Shown piece by piece: positions 5,621 through 14,088 of a stretch of 20,484 bases of DNA. The translations under genes were made by a program, and so were the position numbers. The first letter of the stretch is position 1, and the number at the start of each line of letters is the position of its first letter. The DNA is from CAZNQW01 sp964575225 (lineage in GTDB: Bacteria; Chloroflexota; Anaerolineae; JAAYZQ01): positions 1 to 20,484 of the forward strand of contig CAZNQW010000041.1 of NCBI GenBank assembly GCA_964575225.1. Direction: 5' to 3'. Below the pieces are notes generated by a model. It searched no databases. It was not told the DNA's origin and worked only from the letters and a program-made list of their open reading frames with translations.

Positions 5621-8600
5621 CTAGTTCGAGGATTGGACCACCAACGGTTCGGGTGCTCGGCGGAACAGGGAGCGAGCCACCGTTCTACGAATGTTATCTC
5701 CCAGTTCTTCGAACAACTCGAACGCCCGCCGTTTGTATTCCACAAGGGGATCTCGCTGGCCATAAGCTTCCAGGCCAATGCCCCGCCGCAAGTCTTCAAT
5801 GTCGGTCAGGTAGTCGATCCACAGCCGGCTGATGGTATTGAGCAAGACTCGTCGCTCAATGTGCGCCATGATCCGGCGGCCTAGATACGCGCTCAGCCCC
5901 CCTTGCTGATCGGACGCCAGGTTTCGGAAGGGGCCAGGTTTCCAGGCAGCCACCTTTTCGTAGCCCAGGTCTCGAACCAAGTCGTGATAAAGCTCTCGGT
6001 CCACGGCTTGCAAGGACTGGCGGCGCAGGGCGCGCATCCGATTCTCCTCGACGGCAAGGCCTGCCTGTCGCAAAAAGCTCAGGGCCGCCTGGTGCTGGTC
6101 GGGACGAAGCGTGACCAGTCGTTTCTGGCTCAGTTGATCCAGTTGCTCGCGGCGCAGGGTTTCGACCAATTCCTGTCGGACATCGGCGTCAAGGGCGCCC
6201 AGGCTTTGGGTTTGCAGGCCTTCCAGCCGCTGCCGATCCACGAACCATTCCCGGCTTTGGAGATGATCGAGGATGGCCTGCCTATCCTGAAGCGGCAGTT
6301 CGACCAGGCGGCGTCCTTTCCATTGTCCCCATTGGGCTTGGCCCAATTCCTGGCTCAACGATTCCAGGTCTTCCCGTCGCAGGCTGCCCAGCGGCCGGGC
6401 CAACATCTTGGCCCGCTCCTCGGCGCTTTCAAAGTATCCGGTGGCTTCGACCGCTTCGCGCAGGGCCTGGCGCATGTCGTCGTCCAAGTCCGAAACGGCC
6501 TGTTCGCCAATCTCACTCTCCAGTTGTGCTTTCAGGTCCTGTACCAGTTGCTCAAAGAGATCGGGTTCGAGATCGATCAGCCGCCGGTCCAGCACCTGAT
6601 TCTGTTTCTGCTCGTCCAGCAGGTAGCCACTTTCGTCCAGATATTGGGCCAGTGCCTGCCGGTCCGCCTCGGGCATGTCGGCTACGGGGTCGGAGCCCAT
6701 CTGCGCCAGGTAATACCTTCCCAGTTCCCCCTCGACCGCCGCTCTTAGCTCGTCGGGCAGCTCGGGCAAGGGCGATTCTTCTACCAGGCGCACCAACCCG
6801 GCATCCATGACCAGGCCCGCCTCGCGCAATAGGGCGAGTACGTCGCCGCGCAGTTGCGCAGGCAATTCGCCGATGGGTGTCGTTGCCAGTGTGGCCTCGA
6901 GGTGCCGCACCACCGAATCCTGGATGGCCATCTGGCTATCTGGCGGGAACTCTTCCAGGCGCTGATAGGCGAATAATTCCTCTTTGAACTCGTCGGCAAA
7001 GACGCCCTGGGCTCGCAAAAAGGCCCAAACCGGCTGTCGTTCTTCTTCGGGCAAGGCCGGCAAGCGCTGATTCCGAATCTGGACCGACCACTGCCGACCC
7101 AGTGCCTTGGCCAATTGCTCTCGCTCGCGGTCGTTCAATGACGCCAGTGCCTCGCCCGGTTTCAGTCGCAGAAGTTCCGCCCGATCCGTGATCCGTCCTG
7201 CCCCATCGAGGGCCTCTTCGAGGGCAGCCTGCTCCTCTCTCGAAAGGTCAGCAAAGGGTCTCTGCCTCAGGGCCTCCAGGCGGATCTGCCCCAGATATTG
7301 CTCCAGGCCTCGCAAGAGATCGGGAGCCAGTTGAGCCAAGGTGTTGCGCTCGTACCAAGCTGCCTTTTCCCGATCGACAAAGTAATCCTGTTCTTCGAGC
7401 GCTCGGTGGACCTGCTGGCGGATATCTGCCGGGAGGGCTTCCATGGTGTTGGCAGTCAGTTGATCGCGCAGTCGGTCGATCAGGGTATGGACGATGGATG
7501 CGGCGGCACCGGCATCGACCTCGGCCAATCGCTTCTCAAGCAGGTCCTGTCGCTGTTCGGGTGTGGCCAAAAGGTCGGTTTGGCGCAGAGCCGATAGGAC
7601 ATGCTGACGAGCGTCGTCATCCAGCCCCCGCAATCCCTCCCCCATCTCTTGTCGAGCCAGGTGGGCGCCAAATCCACGCACAAGATCTGGGTCCAGCTCA
7701 CTCAAGGGCACGCTGAGGATTTCCTGGCGGCGCGTTTCGTCGGTAAAGAGGCCAGCTTTCTGCAGGGAGAGGATCACGGCCTGTCGGGTCGACACATCCA
7801 GGTTCGATATCTTGCGCCGGCTGAATCTCTCCAGCCGGGTGCGAGCCACGTAATCCAGGGCGGCCTGACTCGTGACCAGGGGCAGGTCTCCAAGGCGCTG
7901 GCGCACCAAAAAGTTCTGTACCTGGGTTTCGTCCACGAACCGCCGCTGTTGTTGCAGATAGTCGACAGCCACCTCGCGGGCGCCGTTGGGCAATCCCTCG
8001 ACGGCTTCGTTCTTGTGTTGTTCGATAAATTGTCGTCCCCAGAAGCCCGCAACCTCCTGGCGCGTGGCTTCGTCCCAGTCCTGGATCGGCTGCTGTTCGA
8101 ACCGTGTACGGGCCTGGGCATCGTCCAGCAATCCATTGCGTTGAAACAGGGCGTTCACTTTTTCCTGCAAGCTGGGGTCCAGCTCACTCAAGGGGGTTTC
8201 CAGGATCTGGGCTTCCAGCGCCTGCCCCAGATGTTCTAGCAAGTCGCTACCATGGGGCCAGTCGGCCAGCCGCCGATCCTGGTATTGACGTAGGGCCAGG
8301 ATAAAGCGGAGCCTCTCGTAGAGGGGTTCGGGAAGATCCTCCACCAGGGTCTCCTGTTCGCCTTCCAGGGACTGCTCGCCCAGAAAGCGAAGCAGGCTGT
8401 CGCGCGCCGGGTCGGTGAGGTCTGTCAAGGATAGGTTTTTCCAGCGCTCAAACTCTTGTTTGCCCCAACTCTGCTCTCGCTGTGCCACAGCCCACTGTAT
8501 CGAGTCGAGCAGGGCGTCGCGTAGCGAGGCGCGGTCCATGCTTTCGGCCTGGACCTGGGCCAGAAAACTCGGCGGAAGGAGGGGCATCCACGAAGTCAGG

Positions 8601-11600
8601 CGCCGGTGGCCGCTGTCGTAAGCCTGCTTTTGAGTATAGTGCACGGCCAACAGGTGCTCGCAAAGGGACGTCCATGAGGTGTCGCGGAGCGGGTTCTGCC
8701 GGGTATTGGTCCGAATCTCTGTCAATTGGCGTTGCGCCCATTTGTCGTATTCGTGGACGGCTGCCAGGGTCAAAAATCGGTCCAGGTCCGAGATTTCCAA
8801 GTGAACCAGGGAATTGAGTTGGCGGATCAGGCCAAAGAGATCGGCGCTGCGCCCGGATTTTTTCCCTTCGATGGTGGCCTCGCGCAGTCGTTCCATCTCT
8901 CGGACCAGGCCGGCCTGATCGGGACCGGCTGCTTGTTGGTACTGAAGGATTAAATGGTCCAGCTCGACCCCCAGCACATGGCCGACCAGGCGGTCCAATC
9001 GGCCATAATCTATCTGGCTGTTTTCCTTAAAGGCAGATACGAACTCTACTACCTGCGAGGTGTTGGCCTCGGCGGGCAGTGTCAGCCCCTCCAGCCTGCT
9101 GCGGGCCTCCGGGTTGAGGGCTTGTTTGGCGGCCATCTCGCGTACGCGTTTCAGTTCGTCAAACAGCCTGCCTTCGGCAATCTGCGCCGGGCGCAATCGG
9201 TCAAGCGCCAGGTCTGCGGGCAGTCGAACCAGGACCCGCTCCAAAAGACCCTCAATGGTCAGGCGATGGTATTCGATCTCGATCTCTTGCGACCAATGAT
9301 CCTGAAGATCGTCCAGGTTCATTTGTCCCCGGTCGGCGGGCGTGGTCAGCTTAAGGGGGAAGGTGCGTTCCAGATATTGCACCAGTTTGCGGAGATCGGC
9401 CTCCTGACCCCGGTCTTCGGCCAGTTGCATATGGTCGTTGATCTTTTCGGTCAGAAGGATCTGATAGCGCTGCAAACGCTCTTCATATTTTTCCAGCGTT
9501 GTGCGCGATACCTCGGAAACGGTTTGGCCGAGTTGTTCGCCGTAGAGATAGGCTGCCTGTTGCGCCAGGTGGTCTAGGCCCTGCTGCACCGATTCCAGCG
9601 GTTGTTCGGCGAATTGGTCGGCCAAAAAACTGATGGTGAACGATGGGAAGGCGGTCAGGTGCCCGCCAAAGGCCACCGGGCCGGGGAAGGGGCCGCTGGG
9701 TGCCGGCAGGGTCAGGGGCACCACGTCGTCCAGTCCGGCAAAGGCCAACCTGAGCTGCTCCGGGTCATCCCACTTGGCGGCATACTCATCGATCTGCTCC
9801 ACCAGCATCTTTTGGACCTCGGCGCGCAGGTCGTCGCTCTGCAGGATGCGCAGTCGCTCGCCATAGATCGATTCGCGCTGGCGGTTGAGCACGTCGTCGT
9901 ATTCCAGCAGGTGCTTGCGGATGTCAAAGTTGTGGCCTTCCACCGACGTCTGAGCCCGCTCGATGGTTTTGCTCACCAGGCCATGCTCGATGGGAAAATC
10001 GTCGCCCATCTGCTCCATCAGTTTGGCCAGCATCTCTTTGCGGCCAAAGCGGCGCATGAGGTCGTCTTCCAGCGAAAGATAAAAGCGGGAAGAGCCGGGC
10101 TCGCCCTGGCGGCCCGACCGGCCTCGAAGCTGGTTGTCGATGCGCCGCGCCTCGTGGCGTTCAGTCCCCAGCACATGCAACCCACCGGCGGCCAAGACCT
10201 GATCCCGCCGCTTGGCATACTGGGGCGCAACCTCGGCGACGGCGCTATCCATCTGCGCCGACGTGGCACGGAAGGGGTCCAATCCCCGGGCTCGCAGGGC
10301 CTGGTGGGCCTTGTGGATCACCTCGTCCGGCAGGTCGCCGCCCAGTTTGATGTCGACGCCACGACCCGCCATGTTGGTGGCAATGGTGACGGCGCCGGGC
10401 TCGCCTGCGCGGGCAATGATGGCCGCTTCACGGGTGTGTTCCTTGGCGTTGAGCACCTCGTGGGGAATCCCATCGCGGAGCGCCCTCTCCAAGGCCTGGC
10501 GGGCCGCCGGTTCATGGTCCACCTCCAGGTATTGCCCGATCCAGTCCAGGTTGTCCTCCGATAGGGCATTGGGATTCACATCCAGGTCCCGCGCTGCCCG
10601 CCGCCAGACGGCCGAGTTCATCGTCTCCAGGCTGTCATTCAATGTCTGGCGCAGCGCGTCGCGCGGTTCGCGTTCCAGCTTGGCATCCTGGAGGGCATAG
10701 GCCAGCCGCGGCGCTATCACAGCCATTTGCAGGCGTTCGGCGGTCAATCGATTGCTCAGCCGCTCCGACAGCTCCACGGAGGTGGTACCCACCAACACCG
10801 GTTGACCCTTGCAGTGGCAGGCCAGGAGCTCGCGGGCCACGGCCCGCAGCTTGGCCTCGGCGCTGCGATACACCATATCGGGGTGATCGACGCGAATGAC
10901 CCCCTTGTTGGTGGGGATGGCCACGACGTCCAACTGGTAGATCTTGAAGAACTCTTCCGATTCGGTGACGGCGGTGCCGCTCATGCCCGCCAGTTTTTTG
11001 TACATCCGGAAATAGTTCTGAATGGTGATGGTCGCCGATGTCACGTCGCGGGGCTGGACGGGTACAGCCTCCTTGGCCTCGATGGCCTGGTGCAAGCCCT
11101 CGCTCAGCCGGCGGTTGGGCATCAGGCGCCCGGTGTGGGGGTCGATCAGGATGATCTGCTTGCGTTGGCGGATATAGTCGCGCCCCTCCAAGAACAGGAC
11201 CTGGGCCTTGAGGGCTTGCTGCATATAGTGGACGTAGCGATAGTTGGCTTCGTCGTAGATGTTCTCGATGCCGGTCTCTTGTTCGATCATCGCCAGGCCC
11301 TCTTCGGTGAGAAAGACCGAGCGCTCTTTTTCGTCCAGCTCATAGTGGACGTTGGCTTCGAGCTTGCGGGCAATGGCAGCAAACAGGCTGTATTCCTCCA
11401 CCGGCTCGCCCGAGGGCCCCGAGATGATCAACGGTGTGCGGGCTTCGTCGATAAAGATGTTGTCGACCTCGTCGACGATGGCATAGTTCAAGGGGCGCTG
11501 AACACGCTGTTCCAGGCTCAGGGCGATGTTGTCGCGCAGATAGTCAAACCCAAATTCGTTGTTGGTCCCATAGGTGATGTCGGCGGCATAGGCCTCCTGG

Positions 11601-12154
11601 CGCGGCACGGGGCGCAAGCCTGGGTAGGGATCGCGCTGGTAGGAGGGATCGTAGAGATAGGCCGGCTGATCGGCGCCCGATTGCAGCAACCCGACGCTCA
11701 AGCCCATCAGGTGATAGATCGGTCCCATCCACAGCAGGTCGCGCCGGGCCAGATAGTCGTTGACGGTGATCAAGTGGACGCCGCGCCCGGTGAGGGCATT
11801 GAGATAGACCGGCATGGTGGCCACCAATGTTTTGCCTTCGCCGGTGCGCATCTCGGCGACCTTGCCTTGATGCAGGACGATGCCACCGATGAGCTGCACA
11901 TCAAAGGGGCGCATATCGACGGTACGCTTGGCCATTTCGCGAATGGCGGCAAAAGCCTCCACCAGCAGATCGTCCAGCGTTTCGCCATCGCCCAGCCGCG
12001 CCCGAAATCGGCGTGTGAGCGCGCCCAATTCGTCGTTGGTCAGTCGCTCGACTGTCGGTTCCGTGGCGTTGATTTGGTCGACCAACGGCTGCAATTTTGA
12101 TACTGTGCGCTGGTTGGGGTCACCAACGACTTTGGAAAAGAGTCCTTTGAGCAT
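5621..12154 (-). CDS. secA: Giant preprotein translocase ATPase SecA with repeat-expanded helical region
   Basis: SecA is the motor that pushes unfolded preproteins through SecYEG. This copy has 2177 residues against roughly 800-1000 normally. Motor motifs are intact: Walker A RTGEGKT (103-109), DEVD box (228-231), the IDEARTPLIISG block, NMAGRGVDIKLGG in the second nucleotide domain (594-606) and GRSGRQGEPGSSRF (678-691). The helical scaffold start is present (HLLEYDDVLNRQRESIYG, 748-765), as is the two-helix finger and end (about 2094-2165, with GLEAYGQRDPLVEYKRRA). Between them, about 1300 residues replace the usual 110 or so; residues 1322-2075 are tandem 63-residue repeats. Two smaller insertions (about 160-190 and 470-561) match what I recall from Anaerolineae SecA. 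The zinc-binding SEC-C tail is absent. No stop or frameshift interrupts the frame. Start ATG at 12152-12154 has only a weak AAGG site. It follows prs by 112 bases. Confidence 0.96.
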   Translation of the reverse strand: MLKGLFSKVVGDPNQRTVSKLQPLVDQINATEPTVERLTNDELGALTRRFRARLGDGETLDDLLVEAFAAIREMAKRTVDMRPFDVQLIGGIVLHQGKVAEMRTGEGKTLVATMPVYLNALTGRGVHLITVNDYLARRDLLWMGPIYHLMGLSVGLLQSGADQPAYLYDPSYQRDPYPGLRPVPRQEAYAADITYGTNNEFGFDYLRDNIALSLEQRVQRPLNYAIVDEVDNIFIDEARTPLIISGPSGEPVEEYSLFAAIARKLEANVHYELDEKERSVFLTEEGLAMIEQETGIENIYDEANYRYVHYMQQALKAQVLFLEGRDYIRQRKQIILIDPHTGRLMPNRRLSEGLHQAIEAKEAVPVQPRDVTSATITIQNYFRMYKKLAGMSGTAVTESEEFFKIYQLDVVAIPTNKGVIRVDHPDMVYRSAEAKLRAVARELLACHCKGQPVLVGTTSVELSERLSNRLTAERLQMAVIAPRLAYALQDAKLEREPRDALRQTLNDSLETMNSAVWRRAARDLDVNPNALSEDNLDWIGQYLEVDHEPAARQALERALRDGIPHEVLNAKEHTREAAIIARAGEPGAVTIATNMAGRGVDIKLGGDLPDEVIHKAHQALRARGLDPFRATSAQMDSAVAEVAPQYAKRRDQVLAAGGLHVLGTERHEARRIDNQLRGRSGRQGEPGSSRFYLSLEDDLMRRFGRKEMLAKLMEQMGDDFPIEHGLVSKTIERAQTSVEGHNFDIRKHLLEYDDVLNRQRESIYGERLRILQSDDLRAEVQKMLVEQIDEYAAKWDDPEQLRLAFAGLDDVVPLTLPAPSGPFPGPVAFGGHLTAFPSFTISFLADQFAEQPLESVQQGLDHLAQQAAYLYGEQLGQTVSEVSRTTLEKYEERLQRYQILLTEKINDHMQLAEDRGQEADLRKLVQYLERTFPLKLTTPADRGQMNLDDLQDHWSQEIEIEYHRLTIEGLLERVLVRLPADLALDRLRPAQIAEGRLFDELKRVREMAAKQALNPEARSRLEGLTLPAEANTSQVVEFVSAFKENSQIDYGRLDRLVGHVLGVELDHLILQYQQAAGPDQAGLVREMERLREATIEGKKSGRSADLFGLIRQLNSLVHLEISDLDRFLTLAAVHEYDKWAQRQLTEIRTNTRQNPLRDTSWTSLCEHLLAVHYTQKQAYDSGHRRLTSWMPLLPPSFLAQVQAESMDRASLRDALLDSIQWAVAQREQSWGKQEFERWKNLSLTDLTDPARDSLLRFLGEQSLEGEQETLVEDLPEPLYERLRFILALRQYQDRRLADWPHGSDLLEHLGQALEAQILETPLSELDPSLQEKVNALFQRNGLLDDAQARTRFEQQPIQDWDEATRQEVAGFWGRQFIEQHKNEAVEGLPNGAREVAVDYLQQQRRFVDETQVQNFLVRQRLGDLPLVTSQAALDYVARTRLERFSRRKISNLDVSTRQAVILSLQKAGLFTDETRRQEILSVPLSELDPDLVRGFGAHLARQEMGEGLRGLDDDARQHVLSALRQTDLLATPEQRQDLLEKRLAEVDAGAAASIVHTLIDRLRDQLTANTMEALPADIRQQVHRALEEQDYFVDREKAAWYERNTLAQLAPDLLRGLEQYLGQIRLEALRQRPFADLSREEQAALEEALDGAGRITDRAELLRLKPGEALASLNDREREQLAKALGRQWSVQIRNQRLPALPEEERQPVWAFLRAQGVFADEFKEELFAYQRLEEFPPDSQMAIQDSVVRHLEATLATTPIGELPAQLRGDVLALLREAGLVMDAGLVRLVEESPLPELPDELRAAVEGELGRYYLAQMGSDPVADMPEADRQALAQYLDESGYLLDEQKQNQVLDRRLIDLEPDLFEQLVQDLKAQLESEIGEQAVSDLDDDMRQALREAVEATGYFESAEERAKMLARPLGSLRREDLESLSQELGQAQWGQWKGRRLVELPLQDRQAILDHLQSREWFVDRQRLEGLQTQSLGALDADVRQELVETLRREQLDQLSQKRLVTLRPDQHQAALSFLRQAGLAVEENRMRALRRQSLQAVDRELYHDLVRDLGYEKVAAWKPGPFRNLASDQQGGLSAYLGRRIMAHIERRVLLNTISRLWIDYLTDIEDLRRGIGLEAYGQRDPLVEYKRRAFELFEELGDNIRRTVARSLFRRAPEPLVVQSSN
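5930..8191 (-). repeat. secA: Twelve tandem ~63-residue protein repeats within SecA
   Basis: Units begin at SecA residues 1322, 1385, 1449, 1508, 1571, 1634, 1698, 1761, 1824, 1887, 1950 and 2013. Lengths are 63, 64, 59, 63, 63, 64, then 63 for the last six. Common positions in the unit: Leu 4, Pro or Asp 5, Arg-Gln 9-10, Leu 16, often Gly 20, hydrophobic pair then Asp near 21-24, Leu 36, Leu 39, Asp-Leu near 42-43, Leu 51 and often Gly 52. Leu spacing 1-4-16 in the first half recurs as 36-39-51 in the second, so each unit is a pair of related half-units. A degenerate unit precedes the array (from residue 1243) and a half-unit follows (2076-2092). Predicted all-helical and highly charged. Units are diverged at the DNA level, so the array is old. 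Confidence 0.85.
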
Positions 12155-12266
12155 GGTTGAACCTTGTCCATCTAGCTGCGGGGGCCATCCCGGATCTTTT
12201 CGGCCCGGTGTGACGCCTCCGCCAGAGTGTGTGATTCTTGGGGTGCCTGTGTCCCTGGTGGGGCAC

Positions 12267-13370
12267 CTACTCGTTAAACATGGCGCCGACCGATATGCCC
12301 AGGTGAATCCGGCGGATCACCTCTGAGAGCATGTCGGCGATGGAAAGAACCCGCAAACAGGGATAGAGCGCCGCCCGCTTTTCGGGCGATATGTAGACCG
12401 AATTGGTGACCACAAGTTCTTTTAACTGAGCCGCCCTCATGTTTGTGACGCCATAGGGGGCCGAGAATAGGGCATGGGTGGCGCAGGCGTATATGTCGCG
12501 AGCGCCCCTTTGGCGCAGAAACTCGGCGGCGGTGGCAATGGTGCCGCCGGTGTCGATCTCGTCGTCAAAGATGATGGCATCTTGCCCTTGTACATTGCCA
12601 ATTAGGTTGAGCTGGCGTACGCCGGTGCCATCGGGCTGGCGTCGCTTTTCGACAATGGCCAGGGGAAGGTCCAGATCCTCGGCAAAGTTGCGCGCCCTGC
12701 GGCTGGCGCCAATATCGGGAGCGACGACCACTGCGTTGGTCATCCCCTTTTCCCGGAAATAGTCTGCGAGCATGTGGTGGGCAGTCAGTTCGTCGCCAGG
12801 GATGTCAAAAAAGCCCTGGATCTGACCGGCGTGCAGGTCAAGGAGCAGGAAGCGGTTGGCCCCCGCCACGCTGATCATATCGGCCATTAACCGGGCTGTG
12901 ATGGGCACGCGGGGCTGGTCCTTTTTGTCGGTACGCCCATAGGAGAAATAGGGGACCACCGCTGTAATGCGGCCAGCCGAATCGCGTTGCAGCGTATCGA
13001 TAAGCACCAGTAGCTCGATGATGTTGTCGTTGACCGAAGAGGGTACCTGAGTATAGATTTCCGGGTCAAGTTTTTCAAGCAGGTCGGGGCGGATGATGCA
13101 CTCCCCGTTCCGGTGGGCCCGGTTGCGGACCCCAGGGCAGGTCGATTGTATGAGAAAGACGTCTTTGCTGCGCACGCTTTCGTTGAGCTTGGCAAAGATG
13201 TTCTGATTGGCAAACTGGCTGATGGTTGCATTGCACAACGGTTGGTTCAGGCGTTCGGCAACTTCCATGGCGAGTTCGGGGTTGGCCGTCCCGCTGATGA
13301 TCGCCAGAGGGCCATAGAGCCCGTACTGCTCGCCCCGATCCCGCGCCGCGCTAATCTTGGCCATTTTCAT
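12267..13370 (-). CDS. prs: Ribose-phosphate pyrophosphokinase (PRPP synthase)
   Basis: It makes PRPP from ribose 5-phosphate and ATP for nucleotide, histidine and tryptophan synthesis, in the cytoplasm. The 367-residue protein has the two-domain PRPP synthase layout: ISGTANPELA (25-34), the ATP-loop region YFSYGRTDKKDQPRVPIT (141-158), the metal-site LDLHAGQIQGFFDIPGDEL (178-194) and the PRPP loop IIFDDEIDTGGTIAT (266-280). Usual length is about 310-330. The extra is an N-terminal extension of roughly 15 residues and an in-frame insertion of about 33 residues near 79-111, between VFLIQSTCP and SVNDNIIELL, where typical enzymes go directly from one to the other. The start at 13368-13370 has an AAGGAG site 8 bases upstream and lies inside the 3' end of the acetyltransferase gene (20-base overlap), suggesting coupling. 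Confidence 0.94.
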   Translation of the reverse strand: MKMAKISAARDRGEQYGLYGPLAIISGTANPELAMEVAERLNQPLCNATISQFANQNIFAKLNESVRSKDVFLIQSTCPGVRNRAHRNGECIIRPDLLEKLDPEIYTQVPSSVNDNIIELLVLIDTLQRDSAGRITAVVPYFSYGRTDKKDQPRVPITARLMADMISVAGANRFLLLDLHAGQIQGFFDIPGDELTAHHMLADYFREKGMTNAVVVAPDIGASRRARNFAEDLDLPLAIVEKRRQPDGTGVRQLNLIGNVQGQDAIIFDDEIDTGGTIATAAEFLRQRGARDIYACATHALFSAPYGVTNMRAAQLKELVVTNSVYISPEKRAALYPCLRVLSIADMLSEVIRRIHLGISVGAMFNE

Positions 13371-13908
13371 TCTCGGTCTCCTTGTGGTCGTTCAGGAATT
13401 CGTCGCGCAAAATGGCCATCATCCATTCGTCGTGATACTGGCCGTCGTAATAGCGGGCCTGGCGCATGATGCCTTCGTGGCGAAATCCGCATTTCTCGTA
13501 GCAGCGAATGGCCCGCGTGTTGTAGGAATACACCGTCAGGTGGATGCGGTTCAGGTTCAAGTTGTCAAAGGCCCAACGCAACAAGGCCCCGATGGCATCG
13601 CTGCCATAGCCGCGCCCCCAATATCCCTTGTCGCCGATGATAATGCCCAACAAGGCCTGGCGATTCTCCCGTTCGATTTGGTGCAAGCCGATGTTGCCGA
13701 TATGGACGCCCTGCTCGTTCTCGATGGCAAAGATCAGGTCTCGATCCTGCTGGTTGAAATCTTGCCACCAGTTTTCTTCGGCCGCCATCGACAGTGGGTA
13801 CCGGATCTGCATGAAGCGGCGTACGTCGGGATCGTTGATCCAGCCGACAAAGCCGGCCAGGTCAGTGTGTTCCAGCGCGCGCAGGCGAGTTTTTTCCCCT
13901 CGGATCAT
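13351..13908 (-). CDS. GNAT-family N-acetyltransferase (RimJ/RimL-like)
   Basis: A 185-residue acetyl-CoA-dependent acetyltransferase of the Acetyltransf_3 type. It opens with IRGEKTRLRALEHTDL and has the acetyl-CoA-binding motif A around GDKGYWGRGYGSDAI (92-106). The late VYSYNTRAIRCYEKCGF block (126-142) is typical of the family. Substrate cannot be told: ribosomal protein N-termini, polyamines or small amines are all known for relatives. The ATG at 13906-13908 has a GGAGA site about 4 bases before it. It is the first gene of the prs-secA unit, directly after a strong promoter, and its end overlaps the prs start. Confidence 0.9.
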   Translation of the reverse strand: MIRGEKTRLRALEHTDLAGFVGWINDPDVRRFMQIRYPLSMAAEENWWQDFNQQDRDLIFAIENEQGVHIGNIGLHQIERENRQALLGIIIGDKGYWGRGYGSDAIGALLRWAFDNLNLNRIHLTVYSYNTRAIRCYEKCGFRHEGIMRQARYYDGQYHDEWMMAILRDEFLNDHKETENENGQD

Positions 13909-13940
13909 CGTCTCTCCAGATGCGGTATCAGACCGCCAGC

Positions 13941-13969
13941 ATTATACCAAGGTTGCCCCCTTTGGTCAA
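13941..13969 (-). promoter_or_regulatory. Strong sigma70-type promoter for GNAT-prs-secA
   Basis: Minus strand: TTGACC (13964-13969), 17-base spacer, perfect TATAAT (13941-13946). Predicted start near 13934, with a leader of about 25 bases carrying the ribosome site. Confidence 0.8.
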
Positions 13970-14023
13970 CAAGTCTGAGTCAAAAGGGGATGGCGCGTCC
14001 AGGGCCTTGTTGTCGGGCGACAT

Positions 14024-14052
14024 TTGACAGGGGTTCGCCTCTATGCTACCAT
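14024..14052 (+). promoter_or_regulatory. Sigma70-type promoter for the cooC-like operon
   Basis: Plus strand: perfect TTGACA (14024-14029), 17-base spacer, TACCAT (14047-14052). It is divergent from the GNAT promoter, with about 55 bases between the two -35 boxes. Predicted leader is about 30 bases. Confidence 0.65.
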
Positions 14053-14088
14053 GAAAACAAACGTCAGACTTTGGGGGGAGGACAAAAA

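Noticed and set aside
5930..8191. Possible DNA-level satellite or CRISPR-like repeat in secA
   Set aside because: The periodicity is visible only in protein; nucleotide units are strongly diverged and fully coding.
10727..12100. A 457-codon open frame on the plus strand opposite secA, and similar long ones at 9602-10564, 2343-3314 and 14786-15901 (minus)
   Set aside because: They lie wholly antisense to well-supported genes, have no domain features, and arise from codon bias in GC-rich DNA.
12242..12267. GGTGCC/GGCACC hairpin at the prs stop codon
   Set aside because: Short 6-bp stem, 14-base loop and no T run on the minus strand; not a convincing terminator between prs and secA.
13971..14071. 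Inverted pair AAGTCTGA (13971-13978) and TCAGACTT (14064-14071) flanking the divergent promoters
   Set aside because: Only 8 bases each in a 180-base region, which is reasonably likely by chance.
13357..14088. In-frame upstream extension of the CooC-like gene
   Set aside because: It crosses the GNAT gene on the opposite strand and both promoters; the GTG with its ribosome site and the family N-terminus fix the start at 14089.
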